A stretch of 59,670 nt of DNA from an uncultured Elusimicrobia bacterium (GTDB taxonomy: Bacteria; Elusimicrobiota; Endomicrobiia; Endomicrobiales; CAIRNS01): positions 1-59,670 of the forward strand of contig CAIRNS010000013.1 of assembly GCA_903880015.1 (NCBI GenBank), given 5' to 3'. The notes beneath the pieces were generated by a model. That model did not search any database. It was not told where the DNA came from and saw nothing but the letters and a program-made list of their open reading frames with translations. The translations under genes were made by a program, and so were the position numbers. Below, in pieces: positions 9,539 to 17,766 of the stretch (its first letter is position 1; each line of letters begins with the position of its first letter).

Positions 9539-10447
9539 TTAACAGCGGACGCTGCCGACTAACTCCTTAATATTAATTATACCGTAGCGTTCCATATACG
9601 ACCGCAGTCCGCTGACAATCTTTTCCGGCACGCCGGGATCAATAAAATTGGCTGTCCCCACGCTCACGGCACTGGCACCGGCCAGTAAAAATTCCACAGC
9701 ATCTTCAGCGGTCATGATACCCCCACCGCCGATTATCGGCGCCTTGAGCGCCCGGTACACTTCCCACACTGCCCGGACCGCCATCGGTTTAATTGCCGGG
9801 CCTGATAACCCGCCGGTGACAAAAGCAATCTTCGGCTTGCGCGTGGCGATATCAATCGCCATCGCCGGAAAAGTATTTATCAATGAAACAGCGGTTGCCC
9901 CAGCGGTCATCGCGATCTCCGCCATGGCAACGATATCCGTGACCTGCGGGGAAAGCTTTGCAATCACCGGCACGCGCGAGGCCTTGCTCACCGCGGCAAC
10001 AATCGCCCGCACTAATTTTGGATCCTGACTGATTATTTTTTTCTGGAGATTGGGACAGGAAAGATTAAGTTCAATACCGGCTATCCCGCGTACGCCGTCA
10101 AGTTGATGTGCAAGACGGACATATTCTTCGACGCTGTTTCCCGCAATGCTGACAATTATGTTCACCTGCAGGGCGCGCAAGGCGGGTAGTTTTTCTTGTA
10201 AAAACCGTTCAGCACCTATATTCTGCAACCCGATTGCATTGATCATGCCGCCGGTTACCTCGCATATCCGCGGCGGCGGATTACCGGGTCGCGGTTGGAG
10301 CGTAATGGTTTTGGTGATGATTCCGCCTAATTTTCCGACACTGACCAAATCGGTAATCTCGTCACCATAACCGAATGTTCCCGACGCCATCAGAACGGGA
10401 TTGTCGAGTTTAAGAGCGCCTATGCGTGTTGCCAGAGATGGTTTCAT
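9539..10447 (-). CDS. pyrD: Dihydroorotate dehydrogenase B, catalytic subunit
   Basis: Class 1B dihydroorotate dehydrogenase, 302 residues, oxidising dihydroorotate to orotate with FMN. The catalytic base is a cysteine, C131 in 'GIELNLSCPNLQKK', as in class 1 enzymes (class 2 membrane forms use Ser). FMN-binding landmarks are 'NPVLMASGTFGYGDE', TKTITLQPRPGNPPPRI, 'APIIGGGGIMTAEDAVEFL' and ASAVSVGTANF. It pairs with PyrK encoded just upstream, which passes the electrons to NAD. The gap to pyrK is 60 nt and contains only a small GC hairpin (CCCC/GGGG around 10470-10490). Confidence 0.95.
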   Translation of the reverse strand: MKPSLATRIGALKLDNPVLMASGTFGYGDEITDLVSVGKLGGIITKTITLQPRPGNPPPRICEVTGGMINAIGLQNIGAERFLQEKLPALRALQVNIIVSIAGNSVEEYVRLAHQLDGVRGIAGIELNLSCPNLQKKIISQDPKLVRAIVAAVSKASRVPVIAKLSPQVTDIVAMAEIAMTAGATAVSLINTFPAMAIDIATRKPKIAFVTGGLSGPAIKPMAVRAVWEVYRALKAPIIGGGGIMTAEDAVEFLLAGASAVSVGTANFIDPGVPEKIVSGLRSYMERYGIINIKELVGSVRC

Positions 10448-10507
10448 AGATATATATCCATGTTCATGATAGTATCCCCTTCGGGAAAGAGGGATCTTGC
10501 GACATTG

Positions 10508-11263
10508 TTACACGTTAAAGACGGGGCCGTCTTTGCAGACCATTTTATATTCGTTGCCGATTTTAACCGCGCAACCTTGGCAGTTTCCCATACCGCACGC
10601 CATCATTGACTCAAGGGATATCTGAGAAACAATGCCGTGTGCTGCTGCGGCAACGGTGACGGCGTCAAGCATCAACTTCGGCCCGCAGGCGAACACCGCC
10701 AGCGGAGAGGACGCGGAGGATTGTTCGGCAAGAAATTTTTTGAACATGTCCGTCACCAGCCCTTTGTGACCGCAGGATCCGTCATCAGTGGCAAGATGCA
10801 GCTGCCACTTTCGGGCACGAAACTCTTTGAGGCAGAGCAAATCCTTCTTAGTGCGAGCACCGTAAAAGAGTTTTCCGGACTGGGATATGCGTTGAGCAAG
10901 AAAATGCAGAGAAGCGATACCGGTCCCTCCGGCCACGATGACCGGGATGGTTCCTGGGGACACAGCATCGAATTCATACCGGGTACCGAGCGGGCCCAGA
11001 ATGCCCAGTGAGGAACCCGGCTTCATCAACGACAAATATTCAGTGCCAGCGCCGACTATCTTATACAAAAACGAAAGCCGCCCTTTGTCAGCATCGTAGA
11101 CGCTGAACGGTCGGCGCAAAAACACGCCGGGGACGCGTAACATAAAAAATTGGCCGGGGCGGGAGTTTCGCGCCATTTTCTGAGCATCGACGACAAGGCG
11201 GACATATCCCGGGCCGACCATTTTATTTTCAATAATGGTTACGGTTTCATTGGTGCGGGCCAA
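10508..11263 (-). CDS. pyrK: Dihydroorotate dehydrogenase B, electron-transfer subunit
   Basis: PyrK, 251 residues, carries FAD and a [2Fe-2S] cluster and hands electrons from PyrD to NAD+. FAD-binding 'VFLRRPFSVYDADKG' and NAD-binding 'VIVAGGTGIASLHFLAQ' are present, and the C-terminus carries the cluster ligands C-GMGN-C-QG-C...C within MACGMGNCQGC and 'YKMVCKDGPVF'. The frame begins with TTG at 11263, giving MARTNETVTIIENK, inside the last codons of pyrC (25-nt overlap), with a G-rich stretch 9 nt upstream. An ATG at 11221 is the alternative but would cut the first beta strand. Confidence 0.92.
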   Translation of the reverse strand: MARTNETVTIIENKMVGPGYVRLVVDAQKMARNSRPGQFFMLRVPGVFLRRPFSVYDADKGRLSFLYKIVGAGTEYLSLMKPGSSLGILGPLGTRYEFDAVSPGTIPVIVAGGTGIASLHFLAQRISQSGKLFYGARTKKDLLCLKEFRARKWQLHLATDDGSCGHKGLVTDMFKKFLAEQSSASSPLAVFACGPKLMLDAVTVAAAAHGIVSQISLESMMACGMGNCQGCAVKIGNEYKMVCKDGPVFNV

Positions 11264-12528
11264 ACGACGGTACCCCCCACTATGGTTATTTCAGGGAAGC
11301 CCCTGAGTACGCGCCCGATGAACGGCGAATTCTTGCTCTTTGATTTAAAATCAGCGGCGGTGTACGCATATTCTTTTTTGGGATCGATAATGGTAATGTC
11401 GGCATGATAGCCAATTTTGAAGGTTCCCCGCCCCGCAAGATTAAAAAGGGTTGCCGGCAGTATGGTCATTTTTGCTATCGCTTCAGACCAGGACAAGACC
11501 TTGGTTTCAATGAGTTCCGTGACCACCAGGCCCAGCATCGTCTCAAGACCTATGATGCCAAACGGCGCCAAATCGTATTCCTTGTTTTTACCCTCTTCGG
11601 TATGCGGCGCATGGTCTGTGCATATACAATCGATCGTCCCGTCCCGCAACCCTTCCTTGATGGCAGCGACATCGGCAGCGCCGCGCAACGGCGGACTCAT
11701 TTTCGTATTGGTATCGTAATTTTTTACTACATCGTCAGTAAGGGTAAAATAATGCGGACAGGTCTCCGCCGTCACCTGTATGTTCTTTTTCTTTGCCTGG
11801 CGTATAAGATCAACCGAACCGGCTGTCGATACATGCGCGATATGTAAAAATCCGCCGGTTAACTCTGCCAGCATGATGTCGCGGCTTACCATAACCTCTT
11901 CGCCCTGGCGCGGAATGCCCCGCAAGCCCAGAGAAGTAGAGGTATATCCGGCGTTCATCACCCCGTTTTTGGTGAGATTGCGGTCTTCGCAATGAGAGAT
12001 GACGGGGAGCTTAAACATCTTTGCGTATTGGAGCGCGCGGCGCATCACTTGAGAATTCATGACGGGATTGCCGTCATCGGAAATAGCGACGACGCCCGTG
12101 CGTTTGAGCACACCGATCTCAGCTAATTCTTCGCCCATGGACCCTTTAGTCACACAACCGATCGGGAACACATTGACGATGCCCTCTTTTTGAGCCTTGA
12201 GCAAAATAAACTCGACTGCTGGCGCATTATCAATCGGGGGATGCGTGTTGGGCATGCATAAAATCGTGGTTATACCGCCATGGGCAGCGGCCCGGGTACC
12301 GGAGGCGATGGTCTCTGCCTCTTCGTGGCCGGGCTCACGCAAATGCGTATGAATATCGATAAGACCCGGAACAACCATCTTCCCGGAAGCCTCGATGACC
12401 TGAGCCCCCGCGGCAGCGATACCGGGCTTGACCTCGGCAATTTTACCGTCAACGACAAGCACATCGGCACGGGACTCGAATTTTTGTCCCGGATCGATGA
12501 CCATGCCGTTCTTAATGAGCAATTTCAT
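11239..12528 (-). CDS. pyrC: Dihydroorotase
   Basis: Type I dihydroorotase, 429 residues, closing N-carbamoyl-aspartate to dihydroorotate. Zinc-site residues are visible: H60 and H62 in 'GLIDIHTHLREPGHEEAET', 'VISHCEDRNL', 'GFLHIAHVSTAGS' and the metal-binding Asp in ICTDHAPHTEEGK. The C-terminal 'GYHADITIIDPKKEYAYTA' belongs to the beta-sandwich of the amidohydrolase family. All active-site landmarks are intact, so this is an active enzyme rather than a PyrC-like scaffold subunit. ATGA overlap with pyrB indicates coupled translation. Confidence 0.95.
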   Translation of the reverse strand: MKLLIKNGMVIDPGQKFESRADVLVVDGKIAEVKPGIAAAGAQVIEASGKMVVPGLIDIHTHLREPGHEEAETIASGTRAAAHGGITTILCMPNTHPPIDNAPAVEFILLKAQKEGIVNVFPIGCVTKGSMGEELAEIGVLKRTGVVAISDDGNPVMNSQVMRRALQYAKMFKLPVISHCEDRNLTKNGVMNAGYTSTSLGLRGIPRQGEEVMVSRDIMLAELTGGFLHIAHVSTAGSVDLIRQAKKKNIQVTAETCPHYFTLTDDVVKNYDTNTKMSPPLRGAADVAAIKEGLRDGTIDCICTDHAPHTEEGKNKEYDLAPFGIIGLETMLGLVVTELIETKVLSWSEAIAKMTILPATLFNLAGRGTFKIGYHADITIIDPKKEYAYTAADFKSKSKNSPFIGRVLRGFPEITIVGGTVVWPAPMKP

Positions 12529-13451
12529 ATCTTATCCTTCTGTCCCGAAAGCAGATACAGGACCGCCATGCGGACGGCAATGCCGTTGGTCACTTGTTCA
12601 TTGATGACCGCCGCGGCGCTATCGGCTACCTCGGAAGATATTTCTATTCCCCGGTTCATGGGGCCAGGGTGCATGATGAGCACATCGTGTTTTGCCAAAC
12701 GCAGCCGGTCGCCGTTCATCTGATAGAGCGCCACATATTCATGGACCGAAGGAAACAGGTTATCCTGTTGGCGTTCCAACTGGATTCTCAGGATGTTGAT
12801 AACATCGACATCTTTAAGTGCTTCGTCAAGGTCATAAAACACTTTGACCCCAAAATCTTCTATCGCGGGAGGAATCAATGTCGGCGGACCAACGACGCGG
12901 ACATCGGCGCCCATTTTTTTAAGCGCCCAGATATTTGATTTTGCAACCCGGCTGTGCAGAATATCGCCTACAAGCAATACTTTGAGCCCCGCTATCCGCT
13001 TCTTTTTTTCAAGGATGGTATACATGTCCAGCAACCCCTGCGTCGGATGTTCGTGGAATCCGTCGCCGGCGTTGATGATACGCGCGTTGAGATTACGCGC
13101 CAGTATTGCGGGTGCACCCGCTAAACTGTGGCGGATGATAATAAAATCGGCTTTCATGGCTTCCAGCACTTTGCCGGTATCGATCAAGCTTTCGCCTTTA
13201 ACAACGCTCGAATTAGCAACCGCGACATTGACCACATCAGCCGACAAGCGCTTTGAGGCAATTTCAAACGATGTGCGGGTACGGGTGGAGGGTTCATAGA
13301 AGAGATTGACGACGGTTTTTCCGCGCAGAGTGGGCACTTTTTTTATGGAACGGGTGAACATGCTTTTAAATGGTTTTGCCGTCTCAAGAATCAGTTCGAT
13401 TTCTTTTTTGTCTAAATGCTCAAGGTCCAGCAAATCCTTGTGATTAAACAT
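12525..13451 (-). CDS. pyrB: Aspartate carbamoyltransferase, catalytic chain
   Basis: PyrB, 308 residues, joins carbamoyl phosphate and aspartate. The carbamoyl-phosphate site is FYEPSTRTRTSFE (residues 51-63), with 'HEHPTQGLLDMYTILEKK' and the late motif 'VLIMHPGPMNRGIEIS'. No regulatory chain pyrI is adjacent, so the enzyme is presumably a catalytic trimer, possibly complexed with the neighbouring dihydroorotase as known in some bacteria. It overlaps pyrR upstream by 8 nt and pyrC downstream by 4 nt, the classical pyrR-pyrB-pyrC order. Confidence 0.95.
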   Translation of the reverse strand: MFNHKDLLDLEHLDKKEIELILETAKPFKSMFTRSIKKVPTLRGKTVVNLFYEPSTRTRTSFEIASKRLSADVVNVAVANSSVVKGESLIDTGKVLEAMKADFIIIRHSLAGAPAILARNLNARIINAGDGFHEHPTQGLLDMYTILEKKKRIAGLKVLLVGDILHSRVAKSNIWALKKMGADVRVVGPPTLIPPAIEDFGVKVFYDLDEALKDVDVINILRIQLERQQDNLFPSVHEYVALYQMNGDRLRLAKHDVLIMHPGPMNRGIEISSEVADSAAAVINEQVTNGIAVRMAVLYLLSGQKDKI

Positions 13452-14025
13452 GGGCGTCCCCTGATGAGATGGTTTTTAATACGATGCGGTCTTGGCCGTC
13501 AACTTCTTCCAGCTCGACCGATATTGATTCTTCCCGCGCCGTAACAAATTTCTTGCCGACATAATTGGGTTCAATAGGGAGTTCCCGGTGGCCACGGTCA
13601 ACAAGTACCGCCAGCTCAATACTGCGGGGCCGGCCAAAATCCATCAACTCGTCCATAGCCGCGCGGATACTGCGACCCGTAAAGACAACATCATCCACAA
13701 GGATTATTTTTTTGTCGGTAATATCAAAAGGGATTTCTGTCTCACGGATAAGAGGGGTGGTTGAAATGGTGCTTATATCGTCCCGGTAGAGGGTAATGTC
13801 GAGCTTTCCAAAAGCAACATCGTCAGCCGAGGGCGTCAACTGCGCGGCGACCATTTCATTGATGATGCGACGCGCCAGATGTACACCGCGCGTCTGGATA
13901 CCGATGATAACGAGGTTTTTTACATTTCCATGCTTTTCGACTATTTCCGCCGCAAGCCGCTTGACCGTGCGGCTGATTTCTTCCTTGGTCATGACCACTT
14001 TAATTGCGTCGTGCATTTCGGCCAT
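13444..14025 (-). CDS. pyrR: PyrR regulator / uracil phosphoribosyltransferase
   Basis: PyrR, 193 residues, type I phosphoribosyltransferase fold with the PRPP motif 'IILVDDVVFTGRSIRAAMD' and the PyrR-typical 'RPRSIELAVLVDRGHRELPI' and 'PNYVGKKFVTAREE'. In Bacillus and relatives PyrR binds a conserved hairpin in pyr mRNA when UMP is high and promotes termination; it also has uracil phosphoribosyltransferase activity. I looked upstream of purE and in the small pyr gaps and did not find the usual anti-antiterminator loop sequence, so an attenuation role is unproven here. Its start overlaps purE by one base. Confidence 0.93.
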   Translation of the reverse strand: MAEMHDAIKVVMTKEEISRTVKRLAAEIVEKHGNVKNLVIIGIQTRGVHLARRIINEMVAAQLTPSADDVAFGKLDITLYRDDISTISTTPLIRETEIPFDITDKKIILVDDVVFTGRSIRAAMDELMDFGRPRSIELAVLVDRGHRELPIEPNYVGKKFVTAREESISVELEEVDGQDRIVLKTISSGDAHV

Positions 14026-14555
14026 TATTTCACCATTCCCCTGAGATATGCCTCAAGACCCATAGATGAAAGTTTCGTATCTTTACCGACAACGGCGGAA
14101 GCCATCTTCTCGCGGTATTGTTTAAGTTTTTTTTGCAGCGACCGATCGGCAACTGCGATTATCTGCGCCGCAAGGATAGCCGCATTTCCCGCGCCGGCCG
14201 GCCCGACCGCAACGGCAGCAACCGGTATGCCGGGAGGCATCTGCGCAATGGACAGCAGCGCGTCAAGCCCAGCAGCCGTTTTACCTTCCATCGGAACACC
14301 GATGACCGGCAATATGGTCTCAGCAGCAATAACACCCGGCAGAGCAGCGGACATTCCCGCCGCCGCAATAAACACTTTCGCCCCGCGTGAAACCGCTATT
14401 TTAACGCATTTCCTGACATGTTCAGGCGTACGGTGCGCCGAAGCGATATTGATTGAAAATGCAAGACCAAGATCATCCAATATCTTCACTGTGGTCTTCA
14501 TGACCGGGGCGTCTGAATCAGAACCCATGATAACTGCTACCTGTATCTTATTCAT
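14025..14555 (-). CDS. purE: PurE, AIR-carboxylation enzyme (mutase or carboxylase form uncertain)
   Basis: PurE, 176 residues, makes 4-carboxy-AIR. The N-terminal MGSDSDAPVMK loop and the catalytic histidine H41 in ASAHRTPEHV are present. The second active-site loop reads AGMSAALPG (residues 66-74), where ordinary class I enzymes have a histidine (GGAAHLPG or GMAAHLPG). Class I PurE isomerises N5-carboxy-AIR supplied by PurK; class II uses AIR and CO2. No purK lies in the window. The sequence otherwise looks class I, for example 'LSIAQMPPGIPVAAVAVG'. It heads the pyr run and overlaps pyrR by a base. Confidence 0.92.
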   Translation of the reverse strand: MNKIQVAVIMGSDSDAPVMKTTVKILDDLGLAFSINIASAHRTPEHVRKCVKIAVSRGAKVFIAAAGMSAALPGVIAAETILPVIGVPMEGKTAAGLDALLSIAQMPPGIPVAAVAVGPAGAGNAAILAAQIIAVADRSLQKKLKQYREKMASAVVGKDTKLSSMGLEAYLRGMVK

Positions 14556-14611
14556 CCCGCAGACCTTTCGCCGGCAGACCGCTTATCCGCCGAAGTCAAT
14601 TAAGCATCTAA

Positions 14612-14640
14612 ATTCTATCAAATATATGCAATTTATTCAA
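14612..14640 (-). promoter_or_regulatory. Candidate sigma-70 promoter of the purE-pyrR-pyrBC... run
   Basis: On the minus strand TTGAAT (14635-14640), a 17-nt AT-rich spacer and TAGAAT (14612-14617) lie 57 nt before the purE start. It would transcribe purE, pyrR and the pyr genes. The -35 box matches four of six consensus positions, the -10 box five of six. Confidence 0.5.
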
Positions 14641-14660
14641 AATTTATAAGGTGCCAAAAC

Positions 14661-14770
14661 ATTAACGGCCACACCGGCAGAGCAAGCTCTGCAGCTACAA
14701 CAGCACCGTTAACGGCATGCAATCATTGTTTGTAAGTAGTTTTGTAGCCGCGAAGCTTGCTTCGCCGCCG
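14661..14770. repeat. Pair of inverted small palindromic repeats between purD and purE
   Basis: This is the bulk of the 236-nt gap between purD and purE. Copy A (14674-14700, ccggcagagcaagctctgca...) and copy B (14742-14770, ttgtagccgcgaagcttgct...) are the same 27-29-bp unit in opposite orientation; each has a self-complementary core (GCAGAGC/GCTCTGC; GCGAAGC/GCTTCGC). Copy A is also bracketed by TTAACGG (14662-14668) and CCGTTAA (14706-14712). It looks like a REP-type extragenic repeat that could act as an attenuating or mRNA-stabilising hairpin. Confidence 0.6.
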
Positions 14771-14791
14771 TTAGAAGGGTTTCATTAAAAA

Positions 14792-16069
14792 TTAGGAAAG
14801 GGCTTTTTTGCCGATGTCGGTGCGGAACTGCATACCGTCAAAGGAAATACAGGAAACTGCCTGATAGGCAGCGGTGATTGCTTGTCCGGTGGTTGATCCG
14901 GTACCGGTCACGCCCAGCACGCGGCCGCCGGCGGTTATCGTTTCTCCAAGGACATTTTTTGCTGTGCCGGCGTGAAAAACAGCGACATTTTTCATGGCGA
15001 CTGCAGTGTCAAGACCGTCTATGACGGCATTCTTGGCGTATTCTCCGGGATACCCCTTCGCTGCAAGTACCACGCACACTGCGGATTTATGATGCCATTG
15101 GATGTCCGCGGTTTTGAGGCGCCCCGCATGAACCGCTTCAAAGATTTCTATCAGGTCGGTTTTAAGAAGCGGAAGGACAACCTGCGTTTCGGGGTCTCCA
15201 AAACGGCAGTTAAACTCGAGAACTGACGGAATCCCTTTATGAATCATCAAGCCAATATACAGCACGCCGGTATAGTGTATCCCCTCGGCAACAAACCCTG
15301 CAATAAGCGGTTCTATAATAGTTTTTTTTACTTTATCTGTAAGAGAATCCGTCAGCAACGGGGCCGGCGCGTATGCACCCATCCCGCCGGTATTGGGTCC
15401 CGCATCATGATCGAATATTCTTTTATGATCCTGGGCCGCCGGCATAAGCGAATAGTTTTTTCCATCGACAAAAAGTTGAAGCGACGCTTCCTGTCCCTCG
15501 AGGAATTCTTCTATCACGACCTCTTTGCCCGCTGCGCCAAATGATTTTTTCTGCATAATAGCAGCAATCGCGTCAAGTGCTTCCCCGGTGGTATCGCATA
15601 TGATAACACCTTTGCCGCCCGCCAACCCGTCCGCCTTGACCACCAACCGTGTTTGCGCCGGCAATGACCGCACATACGCTCCGGCAGCTGCAGAATCAGT
15701 AAACGATTCATATCGGGCAGTAGCAATAGCGTATTTTTTCATCAATCGTTTTGCAAACGCCTTGCTTGCTTCAAGCTGCGCGGACTTTTTATCCGGCCCG
15801 AAAATGGCAAACTTTTTCTGTTTGAAAGCATCGACAATACCCAGTGACAACGGAACTTCAGGACCGACCACGGTAAGATCGATGCCCTTTTCCTCAACAA
15901 AAAGCAACAACCGCGCAATATCGTCGGCGTTAATGGGAACGCACTCGGCATGCTGAGCGATTCCCGCATTTCCGGGCGCACAAAATATTTTTTTTACACG
16001 CGGGCTCTGAATCAGTTTCTCTACCAGAGCGTGTTCCCGCCCGCCTGAGCCGACCACAAGCACTTTCAT
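14792..16069 (-). CDS. purD: Phosphoribosylamine-glycine ligase (GAR synthetase)
   Basis: PurD, 425 residues from the ATG at 16069 (MKVLVVGSGGREHALVEKL), an ATP-grasp enzyme that joins phosphoribosylamine and glycine. The ATP-grasp block 'LVVKADGLAGGKGVIICDT', the 'HDAGPNTGGMGAYAPAPLL' segment and 'LEFNCRFGDPETQVVLPLL' are all intact. An in-frame extension of 28 codons upstream lies inside purF and is not conserved, so the internal ATG was chosen; it sits 4 nt after the purF stop. No purN or purT follows, so the next formyl-transfer enzyme must be elsewhere. Confidence 0.95.
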   Translation of the reverse strand: MKVLVVGSGGREHALVEKLIQSPRVKKIFCAPGNAGIAQHAECVPINADDIARLLLFVEEKGIDLTVVGPEVPLSLGIVDAFKQKKFAIFGPDKKSAQLEASKAFAKRLMKKYAIATARYESFTDSAAAGAYVRSLPAQTRLVVKADGLAGGKGVIICDTTGEALDAIAAIMQKKSFGAAGKEVVIEEFLEGQEASLQLFVDGKNYSLMPAAQDHKRIFDHDAGPNTGGMGAYAPAPLLTDSLTDKVKKTIIEPLIAGFVAEGIHYTGVLYIGLMIHKGIPSVLEFNCRFGDPETQVVLPLLKTDLIEIFEAVHAGRLKTADIQWHHKSAVCVVLAAKGYPGEYAKNAVIDGLDTAVAMKNVAVFHAGTAKNVLGETITAGGRVLGVTGTGSTTGQAITAAYQAVSCISFDGMQFRTDIGKKALS

Positions 16070-16073
16070 ATGG

Positions 16074-17429
16074 TTACTCGCACTTTCCAATTTTATATTT
16101 CCCCGTAAAACAAGCCGTGCAGAACTTTTTTTGGGGGCTCTTTGTCGCTTCAATCAATCCCGCGATTGATAAATAATGCATGGAATCAACGCCCAAATAT
16201 TTCCGTATGTGCTCTATCGAGCTGTTGGATGCAATCAACTCTTCTTTGTTTGGCGTGTCTATGCCGTAAAAACAGGGATCGGTAATCGGCGGAGAACTGA
16301 TGCACAGATGCACTTCTTTCGCGCCGGCCGCCTTGATCATTTTGACCAGTTTCCGACTGGTCGTTCCGCGGACTATGGAATCGTCAACGACTACTACCCG
16401 CTTGCCTTTGAGAATATCACGCACCGGATTGTATTTAATTTTCGCGCCAAAGTCACGAATGGTCTGACTGGGCTCTATAAAGGTCCGACCGATGTAATGG
16501 TTGCGGATAAGCCCGGGTTCATAGGGAATGTTGGCTGCCTGACCATATCCGATGGCGGCACTGTTCGCTGAGTCCGGCACGGATATAACCAGATCGGCCT
16601 GCTTGATCAACGGATAACTTTCCCGCGCAAGGATGCGGCCGAGCTCGCGACGAATTGCATGGACGCTTTTCCCGTACACCAAACTGTCCGGACGCGCAAA
16701 ATAAATATACTCAAAAATGCATAGCGCGGCATTGGCTTTTTCTTCAAACAACCGGATCGACTTTATGGTGTTTTTTTCAAAAACAACCATCTCGCCCGGA
16801 CGGACATCGCGCACATAGGTGGCGTTAATCAAGTCAAGCGCGCAGGTTTCCGACGCTACGACCCACCCATTGTCAAGCTTTCCGATGCACAGCGGACGAA
16901 CGCCCCACGGATCGCGCACGGCGATCATCTGCGTCGGCGTCATCAGCACCAAAGAATATGCACCTTCCAGTTTATTGAGGGCGAAACGAAGTGCTTCCGG
17001 CAGGGACCATTTATTTGCCTTAGCGATAAGATGGAGAATCACTCCCGTGTCGGAACTGGTTTGAAAGATTGACCCTGATTTTTCAAGCTTTTTGCGCCAG
17101 GAAGGGGCATTGATAAGATTACCGTTATGGGCGATAGCCAGCTGTCCGCGCGCATAGTTGATAACCAGTGGTTGGGCGTTTTTTATCTGACTGATGCCAG
17201 TGGTTGAATAGCGGACATGCCCGATGGCAACAGACCCGGGAAGCCCCGAAAGTCTTTCCTGCGTGAAGATATCGGCCACTTGTCCCATATCCACATGCGA
17301 ATACATAGTTTTTCCGTCAGCAGATGCAATGCCGGCGCTTTCCTGACCGCGATGCTGAAGGGCGTAGAGCCCCAGATAGGTGAGATTTGCCGCTTCAGGA
17401 TGGTTGTAGATCCCAAATATGCCGCACAT
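16074..17429 (-). CDS. purF: Amidophosphoribosyltransferase, Fe-S type
   Basis: PurF, 451 residues, makes 5-phosphoribosylamine from PRPP and glutamine, the first committed purine step. The Ntn nucleophile is Cys2 (MCGIFGIYNH), exposed after removal of Met alone; there is no propeptide. PRPP site: 'KRVVVVDDSIVRGTTSRKL'. Cysteines in 'AALCIFEYIYFARPDS', ISSPPITDPCFYGID and FCTACFTGKYK match the four ligands of the [4Fe-4S] cluster of the Bacillus-type enzyme, which implies oxygen sensitivity. The start codon overlaps the stop of the small upstream gene in a TAATG arrangement. Confidence 0.95.
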   Translation of the reverse strand: MCGIFGIYNHPEAANLTYLGLYALQHRGQESAGIASADGKTMYSHVDMGQVADIFTQERLSGLPGSVAIGHVRYSTTGISQIKNAQPLVINYARGQLAIAHNGNLINAPSWRKKLEKSGSIFQTSSDTGVILHLIAKANKWSLPEALRFALNKLEGAYSLVLMTPTQMIAVRDPWGVRPLCIGKLDNGWVVASETCALDLINATYVRDVRPGEMVVFEKNTIKSIRLFEEKANAALCIFEYIYFARPDSLVYGKSVHAIRRELGRILARESYPLIKQADLVISVPDSANSAAIGYGQAANIPYEPGLIRNHYIGRTFIEPSQTIRDFGAKIKYNPVRDILKGKRVVVVDDSIVRGTTSRKLVKMIKAAGAKEVHLCISSPPITDPCFYGIDTPNKEELIASNSSIEHIRKYLGVDSMHYLSIAGLIEATKSPQKKFCTACFTGKYKIGKCE

Positions 17430-17740
17430 TAAAATATGTACTTATCAAGAAATTTGACGATACAGAAAAACGAAGCGAAGGAAATAATGAAAGTAAATAT
17501 CACCATTTTCCACATGGAGCGCACCACTTTTTTCAAGCGAGCGTCTTCATCAATTTCCCGGCGTATTTCCACCGCGAACATGCTGCGTATTTCATTGCTG
17601 ACCTGCGCATGCTCCCGATAATTTTCGCAGGAAGCGGTTTCGCGGAACCAGTTGCCTTTTACCAGACAAAAAAGATGATTTTCACCGTTTTCGTCCGTGT
17701 TCGTATCGCCCTGAAAAAAACAGTTGACACAATTACCCAT
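17429..17740 (-). CDS. Small four-Cys membrane protein coupled to purF
   Basis: A 103-residue protein that I do not recognise by name. Its N-terminal half has cysteines C4, C7, C25 and C38 (GNCVNCFF, HLFCLVKGNWFRETASCENY), a spacing that suggests a bound zinc or Fe-S centre. The middle is charged and helical (EIRREIDEDARLKKVVRS), and residues about 76-98 form one membrane helix (WKMVIFTFIISFASFFCIV) with a short tail. The stop codon overlaps the purF start (TAATG), so PurF synthesis is likely coupled to it. It begins 26 nt after purQ. A role as redox or assembly partner of the Fe-S enzyme PurF is only a guess. Confidence 0.75.
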   Translation of the reverse strand: MGNCVNCFFQGDTNTDENGENHLFCLVKGNWFRETASCENYREHAQVSNEIRSMFAVEIRREIDEDARLKKVVRSMWKMVIFTFIISFASFFCIVKFLDKYIF

Positions 17741-17766
17741 ACCATGGCTCCTTTGTAATGATAGTG

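Noticed and set aside
14556-14660. PyrR-binding attenuator upstream of purE-pyrR
   Set aside because: No conserved PyrR-binding loop and no terminator/antiterminator pair could be recognised in the leader.
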